In this document: piece by piece, positions 58,174 through 64,000 of the stretch
Numbering within the stretch: the first letter of the stretch is position 1
Layout: the number at the start of each line of letters is the position of its first letter
Assembly (NCBI RefSeq): GCF_004963255.1
Contig: NZ_SUGA01000015.1
Coordinates: 62,001-126,000, forward strand
Length of the DNA stretch: 64,000 nt
From: Mesorhizobium sp.
GTDB taxonomy: Bacteria > Pseudomonadota > Alphaproteobacteria > Rhizobiales > Rhizobiaceae
Reading direction: 5' to 3'
Made by a program: the position numbers and the translations under genes
Notes under the pieces: generated by a model
Told to the model about the DNA's origin: nothing
The model's input: the letters and a program-made list of their open reading frames with translations, nothing else
The model's database searches: none

Positions 58174-61100
58174 TCAATATTCGCGTTCGTAAAAGACGCC
58201 GCCTTTTGCCTCGCCGGCGTCATTGGCCTCGCCGCGCAGCTTCACGCCGCGACCGACATTGAGGTCGATCGTCGCCTTGCCGGAGCCTGGCTTGTCGCCC
58301 TTCTGTATCGTCACATAGGTGCGATCGTTGAGGTACTTGCCGGCCGAAACCGCGGTGCCGCCCTTCTCGTCCGTCGTCACGTCGAGATCGTCGACGCCGA
58401 TGGCGCTTTGCAGGTTCTCGAGCAGCGAGGTCGAACCGCCGACGCCGGCCAGTTGCGCGGCGGCGCTGGCAAGTTGCGCGATCTGCAGCGGCGACAGCTT
58501 GGACATGGATTGACCGAAGATGAGCTGTGCCAGGATCTCGTCCTGGGGCAGCGCCGGCACGGAAGAGAACGTGAACTTCGGATTGGTCGCCTCGCCTGAG
58601 ACGACGACCGTGACTGTGGCGGAGCTCGTCGTGGTGGTCGCCGTCAAGTTGAGATAGGGCACCAGCGACCCCTGAAACCCGATCGTGCCCTCGGTGAAGG
58701 TCAGTCGCTTGGAAAGGATGATCAGCCGTCCGCGCTGCAGGGTGAAGGTGCCGATCGCCCTCGGCGCCGAAGCCGGGCCTGTCAGCTTCAGCGAGCCGCC
58801 CAGTTCGGCATCGACGCCCCTGCCCTGGATGAAAATCTGGTTCGGCGCGTTGACCGTCACGTCGAGCGTCAGACCGCTGCCGCTGTTGCTGCTGCCGCCG
58901 GACGTCGCCGGGCGCAGCGCCTTGTCCTGCGCCCGCACTGACGCCGGCGCGTTCTTGTGCTTCACATCCAGCGCCGAGAGCGAACCCGGCAGCTTTTCCG
59001 GGACGGTGATGACCGTCCTCGCCAGGTTGATCGTGCCGGCAACCACCGGCGCCGAGACGAGCGGCCCCTTGACGGTAAGGTCGCCGCCGAGATTGGCGGT
59101 CACCACCCGGCCGTCAGTATAGCGGCCGTCGGTGAGCTTGATCGACAGGTCGGCCGGGAAGCCCTGCGCCGGCGTGATGCCCACGGTGCCGCTCGCCGAC
59201 AGGCTGCCGCGCGTCGACAGCGTGCCGGTCAGGCGGTTGATCCTGGCTACCCCGCCGCCGATCGAGACGTCGGCGGCGATGTCGTTCACCGCCAGGCCGG
59301 AACGCGCATCGATGAGACGTGCGCCGGATGTCGTGACTTTGCCGCTGATAACCGGCGCAGATGCAGGACCACGCACCTGCACATCGACATTGGCGGTGCC
59401 GTTGAGCGCCAGCCCTTGCGCGGCGAGCTTTGCGGCCAGGAAGGAGAACGGCACCTTGCCGTTGAAATCGAGCGCCAGGGTTGGCGTGCCCGCCGTCGTC
59501 ACCGAGCCGCCGCCCTTGAGGCCGAGGCCGGCGCCGTCGCTGATGTTGGCGTCAAAGGCGAGCTTGTTGCCGGCAAAAGTGCCGGATGACGACACATTCA
59601 TGCCGCCAAGGCCGGCGCCACGCGTCTGCGAGGTCTGCACGCCGGCGGCATCGATCTTGAAGGCGACCGAGGGGGTCGAAGGCTGGCCGGTCACCTTGAC
59701 CGTGCCCGAGATCGAGCCGGCCGCGTCGAGACCCGGCGAGAAACTGTTGGCGAGCGAGATCGGCACCCGAGCCAGGTTGGCGTTGATGTCGAGTGCCTGC
59801 GCGACCTTGCCCGTCACCGTCGCCGTGCCGCCGCCGAGGCTGAGCACCAGCCGGTCGAGCGTCGTCACGCCATTGGCGATGGTCACCGTCGAGGCCTGCG
59901 CGATCGCGGCCTTGATGCCCTGCACCGTCGCCTGGCCGGAGGCGAGCTCGATGGTCGTGGTTCCGTTCGCCACTTTCACGCGCCCGGCGGCCCTGGCCGG
60001 GATGTTCTTGACGGTGGCCCCGCCCGAAAAACCGGTCCAGTCGCCGTCGCGCTTGAGGTCGACATCGATGCCTGTGATGGCGGTGCCGCCGGAAGTCACG
60101 CTCTCCGCCCGCACCGTGCCGGCGATCACCGGTGCTGCCAAGTAGTTCGCGATCTGCGCGTCGATGGCGACATTCCTGGCGGAAAGATCGCCACGCTTGA
60201 TCTCCGAGGTGTTCGCCTTGACCGCGACATTCGGCCCGTTGGCCGCCTTGGTAAAGGCGATCGTGCCGCGCACATTGCCTTCGACCTTTTCCAAGGCCAG
60301 CGCAGCGAGCGGTCCGATATCTGGCAGGTCGAGCGAAACGGTGCCCACCGGCACGAAAGCATCATCGAGCACGAGATCGCCGGAAATCTTGTTCGGTCCG
60401 AGCGACAGCAGAAGCCCGTTGATCGCGCGGCTGCCATTGGTCGTGGCGAGCACGGCGCTGCCTTGCAAATTCTGCCCGGCGACAATGCCGGTGAGCTGCA
60501 CATTGGCTGCCGGATTGGCGGCATCGGCCTTGCCGGTGGCCGTCAGCTTCAGTCCGGTGATCTCGCGCGCCGCCACAAGGAGCCGGTCGCTGTCCACCGT
60601 CATCGACAGGTCGGGCGCGGTGACCGGGCCTTGCGCGTTGAGGGCGAAAGCGATGGCGCCCTTGGCGTCTTTCGAGAGCCCCGAAACATCGCCCAACGCG
60701 CCCCTGATGCCGGCGGCCAGCTTGCCGTCGGCAAGGCTCGCCTGGCCATCGGCGCTGAGCGCGCCTGAATTGAGCTTCAGCCCGTCGATATTGACATTGC
60801 CATTGGCATCGCGCTTCAGCGCGGCGCTCAACTGCGCCGTCTCGCCCAGCATACCGCGCACCGCCGCCGGCAAGGCGGAAGACGCGACCTCGGCCTTCAT
60901 ATTGAGGTCGACAGCGCCGTCGCCCAGCGATACCCGGCCGGCGACCTGGCTGTTGAGCGCATCGCTGGTCAGCGAGCCGCTGTCGACGGCGACGGAATCG
61001 GGAGCCAGCCGGCCATTGACCTTGGCGACCACCTTGCCGGCGATCAGCGGCGCGATCAACGGATTGTCGAGGCCGATCCTGTCCAGCGAGACCGTGCCGG

Positions 61101-64000
61101 AAACCGGGCCTGCCCGTCCCTTGAGGTCGAAGGCATCCGAATGCAGCGCGAGCGTCAGGCCATCCACTTTCGCCTGGCTGGCGACGATGGAGGGCAGGAT
61201 GGCGGACACATCGAGCCGCGCTTGCGTGCTTTCGCCCGCCATCTTTGCCGACAAGGACTGGACTTCGACCTTGACCGGGCTGTCTGCGCGGCCGAGCTTC
61301 AACGGCAGGCTGGGCCCCGATGATAAAAGGTCGAGGGAGAAGTCGCTGGCGCCGTTGGGATTGAGGGTGCCGGCGGCCTTGCCTGAAATCTTGTCGCCCG
61401 AAAGCGTGGCGTGGTCCAGGGCGACGCCGCCCGCCAGCGTGTAGCTGCCAGCAGCGTCCAGATCCAGCGGCCCGAGCCCGGCCTGCCTAGTCTGGCTGGT
61501 CTCGGCGCCCGCCACCTTGGCGTTGAACTGAATGTCGGGGTTGGACGATGGACCCGTGACGTGCGCGGTGCCCTCAAGCGTTCCGGCCCCGTCGAGGCCG
61601 GGCACGAAATCATTGCCGAGCGCCAGCGGCAGGTTGGCGAGGTTCGCCGTCAGGTCCAGCGTCTGGCCGGCGCTGCCGGAAACCGTCGCCGAGCCGCCGC
61701 CGAGGTTGAGCGCGAGCTTCTCGATTGTCGTCACGCCATTGGCGATGGAGAGGCTGGACGGCTCGGCGATGGCCGCCTTGATGCCGCGCACCGTCGCCTC
61801 GCCGGACGTGATTTCCACGCTTGTCGTGCCATCGGCGATCTTGACCCGCCCAGTGGCGGTGGCCGGAATGCCGGACGCCGTGGCGCCGCCGGTAAAGTTG
61901 GTCCAGTCGCCATCGCGCTTCAAATCGATGCCGATGTCGCTGATGACCGTGCTGCCGGAGGTCACATTGTCGGCCTTGATCGTCCCCGAGATCGCCGGCC
62001 CCTTGAGATAGTTGGCGATCAGCGCGTTGACGGTGATGGCTTTCGCCGCCAGGTCGCCGCGCGCGATCGAGGTGCTGGCAGCATTGATGGTGACGGTCGG
62101 CGCCTCGCCCTCCTTGGCAAAGACGATGGTGCCGTTGATGTCGCCTGTGGCGGTCTGGTTTGCCAGCGCGGCGAGCGGTCCGATATCGGGCACGGCAAGC
62201 GTCAGCGTGCCGAGCGGCAGGAACTTGTCGTCGAGCGCGAGATCGCCCGACACCTTGTTGTCGCCGAGCGCCAGGCTGAGCCCTTTGATCGAACGCTTGC
62301 CGTCGGCGGTCACCAGCGAAGCCTCGATGTCGAGCGCCTGCCCCTCGGCATTGCCGGTCAGCGAGATATCGGCGGTCGGATTGGCGACATCGGCCTTGCC
62401 CTTGGCCGAGAGCTTGATGTCTTTCACGGTGCGGCCCGCCGCCGTCAGGCTGGCGCTATCTGCCGACACGGTGAAATCCGGCGCCAGACGCGGGCCGCTT
62501 GCCGTCAGCGCGAAATTGACCCCGCCCGCGAGCGGCGTGCCGGCGAGCGACGACAGCGGCGAGACGTCGCCCAGCGTGCCCTTGACGCTGGCCTGGAGGT
62601 CCGATCCCTGCATGCTGCCGGTGCCGCTGGCGCTGAGCGAGCCGGAGCTGATCTCCAGCGAGTTGGCGGCGAACGCGCCTTGCGGATCGCGCGCGGCGCT
62701 GGCCGAGAATTTCACCCGCTCGCCGAGCAGCGAGCTGATTTGCGGCGGCAATGCCTTGGAGTCGGCGTCGGCATTCATCTTCAGCGTCATCGACAGGTCG
62801 GCCAGCGCCACATTTGCCGTCAGCCCGGCGTTGAGCGCATCGCTGCGCAAGCTGCCCTTGTCGATGACCACGTTTTCGCGGCTGATCGTGCCGGAGAGAT
62901 CCGCCGCGAGCTTGCCGGTCACCAGCGGTGCCAGCGTGGCGACGTCGGTCTTCAGCCCGGCGGCGGCAAGCTTGATGCTGAGCGGTCCGCTGCGGTTTTC
63001 GATGTCGAAGCCGTCGGAATGGATCGCGCCCGTGATATTGTTGAGTTGGGTGCCGCCAACGGCGACCGAGGTGAGCGACGTGGCGATATCGACCGTCGGC
63101 GCCTTGCCGTCGCCGAAGGCGCGCACTGTAGCCTCCTCGATGGCGACCAGGATCGGCACGGCGCTGTTGCCGACATCGATGGTGACGGGCTTGTCCTTGG
63201 CGGAGAGCTCGACCGACAGGTCGCTGGCGCCCTTCGGATCGACATTGCCGGTCGCCGTGCCGTGCACGGAGTCGCTCTCGATGTTGGCCTGTTCGATATC
63301 GATCCCACCCGATGCGGTGGCCGTTCCGGCGAGGTCGAAGCTCGTCTTGCCGGCAAACAGCGACTTTATCTTCTCCGGCAGGAACGCTTCGAACTGGCCG
63401 TCGCCCTTGGCCTCGATGCGGTGGCCCTTGTCGGTGAGCTGGTGCCGGCCGGTCAGTTGGCTGATGATCCGGCCATCGACCATGAAAGTGCCGACGCCGC
63501 TCCAGTTGGCCAAAGGCCCGCTGCCGGAAACGACGACGTTGACGGGCGGCGCATCCGGCAGCTTGAGCAGATTGGCGATGATGCCGCCGGCCGGCTCCGA
63601 CGCCTTGAGATCGAGGTCGAGCTTGTTGTCGGCCGGCGCGAAGTGGATCTTGGCGTCGACATTGCCTTGCTTGCCGTCATGGCGGCTGACATTGAGCACG
63701 CTCTCGATAGCCAGCGGCGACGGATCGGCCTTGAGCGAGCCCTTGGCGGCCAGTTCGGCGATGCCGCTGCCGGCAAGCTCTTGTCCGAGCGCAATCTCCG
63801 GCAGGTCGATCTGCTTCACGTCGATCGACACCGGCAGGCTGGATGAGCCGCCCTGCGATGGCTGCTGGCTGGGCTGCGGCAGCCGCGCCAGCTCGATCCG
63901 CTCGGCGGCGAAGCGGTCGGCATTGAAATTCCGGGAGAGCAGCGCCGTCGGCGACCAGTCGAGCGCCACCTTGCGCGCCACCATCCAGGGGCCCGCGCGA
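58174..64000 (-). CDS. tamB: TamB-type translocation and assembly protein (5' end outside window)
   Basis: More than 1,930 codons are visible and the reading frame is still open at the right edge, so the start lies beyond base 64000. The last 350 residues or so form the TamB (DUF490) domain: SAPRAIGTFTLQRGRL, PALPQDEILAQLIFGQS and the final GEAKGGVFYEREY that can engage an outer-membrane barrel. The rest is made of beta-rich repeats. Two regions of about 622 residues are clearly homologous (roughly 59560-61430 and 61430-63290). TamB spans the periplasm with TamA and moves lipids or assembles outer-membrane proteins. Confidence 0.92.
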   Translation of the reverse strand, partial: RAGPWMVARKVALDWSPTALLSRNFNADRFAAERIELARLPQPSQQPSQGGSSSLPVSIDVKQIDLPEIALGQELAGSGIAELAAKGSLKADPSPLAIESVLNVSRHDGKQGNVDAKIHFAPADNKLDLDLKASEPAGGIIANLLKLPDAPPVNVVVSGSGPLANWSGVGTFMVDGRIISQLTGRHQLTDKGHRIEAKGDGQFEAFLPEKIKSLFAGKTSFDLAGTATASGGIDIEQANIESDSVHGTATGNVDPKGASDLSVELSAKDKPVTIDVGNSAVPILVAIEEATVRAFGDGKAPTVDIATSLTSVAVGGTQLNNITGAIHSDGFDIENRSGPLSIKLAAAGLKTDVATLAPLVTGKLAADLSGTISRENVVIDKGSLRSDALNAGLTANVALADLSMTLKMNADADSKALPPQISSLLGERVKFSASAARDPQGAFAANSLEISSGSLSASGTGSMQGSDLQASVKGTLGDVSPLSSLAGTPLAGGVNFALTASGPRLAPDFTVSADSASLTAAGRTVKDIKLSAKGKADVANPTADISLTGNAEGQALDIEASLVTADGKRSIKGLSLALGDNKVSGDLALDDKFLPLGTLTLAVPDIGPLAALANQTATGDINGTIVFAKEGEAPTVTINAASTSIARGDLAAKAITVNALIANYLKGPAISGTIKADNVTSGSTVISDIGIDLKRDGDWTNFTGGATASGIPATATGRVKIADGTTSVEITSGEATVRGIKAAIAEPSSLSIANGVTTIEKLALNLGGGSATVSGSAGQTLDLTANLANLPLALGNDFVPGLDGAGTLEGTAHVTGPSSNPDIQFNAKVAGAETSQTRQAGLGPLDLDAAGSYTLAGGVALDHATLSGDKISGKAAGTLNPNGASDFSLDLLSSGPSLPLKLGRADSPVKVEVQSLSAKMAGESTQARLDVSAILPSIVASQAKVDGLTLALHSDAFDLKGRAGPVSGTVSLDRIGLDNPLIAPLIAGKVVAKVNGRLAPDSVAVDSGSLTSDALNSQVAGRVSLGDGAVDLNMKAEVASSALPAAVRGMLGETAQLSAALKRDANGNVNIDGLKLNSGALSADGQASLADGKLAAGIRGALGDVSGLSKDAKGAIAFALNAQGPVTAPDLSMTVDSDRLLVAAREITGLKLTATGKADAANPAANVQLTGIVAGQNLQGSAVLATTNGSRAINGLLLSLGPNKISGDLVLDDAFVPVGTVSLDLPDIGPLAALALEKVEGNVRGTIAFTKAANGPNVAVKANTSEIKRGDLSARNVAIDAQIANYLAAPVIAGTVRAESVTSGGTAITGIDVDLKRDGDWTGFSGGATVKNIPARAAGRVKVANGTTTIELASGQATVQGIKAAIAQASTVTIANGVTTLDRLVLSLGGGTATVTGKVAQALDINANLARVPISLANSFSPGLDAAGSISGTVKVTGQPSTPSVAFKIDAAGVQTSQTRGAGLGGMNVSSSGTFAGNKLAFDANISDGAGLGLKGGGSVTTAGTPTLALDFNGKVPFSFLAAKLAAQGLALNGTANVDVQVRGPASAPVISGKVTTSGARLIDARSGLAVNDIAADVSIGGGVARINRLTGTLSTRGSLSASGTVGITPAQGFPADLSIKLTDGRYTDGRVVTANLGGDLTVKGPLVSAPVVAGTINLARTVITVPEKLPGSLSALDVKHKNAPASVRAQDKALRPATSGGSSNSGSGLTLDVTVNAPNQIFIQGRGVDAELGGSLKLTGPASAPRAIGTFTLQRGRLIILSKRLTFTEGTIGFQGSLVPYLNLTATTTTSSATVTVVVSGEATNPKFTFSSVPALPQDEILAQLIFGQSMSKLSPLQIAQLASAAAQLAGVGGSTSLLENLQSAIGVDDLDVTTDEKGGTAVSAGKYLNDRTYVTIQKGDKPGSGKATIDLNVGRGVKLRGEANDAGEAKGGVFYEREY

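Noticed and set aside
61411..63846. Long plus-strand open frame (811 codons) opposite tamB
   Set aside because: It is antisense to a clear TamB protein. Long shadow frames are common in GC-rich coding DNA, and its translation is Arg/Gly-rich with no recognisable domain.
1..64000. CRISPR arrays, integrases, transposases, tRNA or rRNA genes
   Set aside because: I saw no regularly spaced direct repeats with unique spacers, no recombinase protein and no cloverleaf or rRNA sequence in either strand.

Overview
The window looks like chromosomal DNA of a GC-rich alphaproteobacterium of the Hyphomicrobiales, most like Mesorhizobium or a close relative (inference from gene content, GC-rich codon use, a betaine-lipid methyltransferase, many ABC importers and several families of rhizobial-type intergenic palindromes). 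I see no transposase, phage gene, CRISPR array, rRNA or tRNA. About 57 protein genes were recognised. The last one (tamB) runs off the right edge; the first (btaB) begins at base 2.

Layout. 1-7 kb: btaB, a membrane-anchored serine hydrolase, two cell-wall hydrolases (GH25 lipoprotein and MltB-type transglycosylase), an ornithine/lysine decarboxylase and a drug/metabolite exporter. 7.1-10.3 kb: a 28-residue membrane peptide whose Shine-Dalgarno sequence lies in a hairpin loop, metF with an ArsR-methyltransferase regulator and its probable operator, then trmO and a DUF2293 gene. 10.3-25 kb: mostly housekeeping and accessory enzymes (class IV aminotransferase, SDR, MOSC, ICMT-like, FabH-like, tam, ettA, diguanylate cyclase, RNase T2, alpha/beta hydrolase, CoA-transferase plus TPP enzyme, CHRD protein).

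25-43 kb holds most of a reductive pyrimidine catabolism set. PreT-PreA reduce uracil or thymine, dihydropyrimidinase opens the ring, an M20-type amidohydrolase releases the beta-amino acid, and a class III transaminase removes the amino group. A NitT/TauT-type ABC importer with an NMT1-like binding protein lies in the same block and may bring in the substrate. Two TetR proteins of the RutR type sit inside the block. RutR-like palindromes (TGACC-N4-GGTCA) occur in three control regions: hydrolase/TetR, transaminase/RutR and upstream of preT, the last one weak. Between rutR and preTA lie an MmyB-type regulator, two SDRs, an AhpD-like protein and an Rrf2 regulator.

43-64 kb: ChaC-like gamma-glutamylcyclotransferase, VOC protein, small secreted protein, DoxX, then a methylamine/betaine unit (non-pyrrolysine MttB homologue plus dimethylglycine-dehydrogenase-like flavoprotein), an SLT lipoprotein, a complete oligopeptide-type ABC importer with a Tat-exported binding protein, and a very large tamB containing a tandem duplication of about 622 residues.

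Intergenic DNA is rich in repeats: a terminal-inverted-repeat element of about 145-149 bp in two copies, a 45-bp imperfect palindrome in two copies, a nested 195-220 bp palindrome in two copies, and further large palindromes of other types, mostly between convergent genes or downstream of stop codons.
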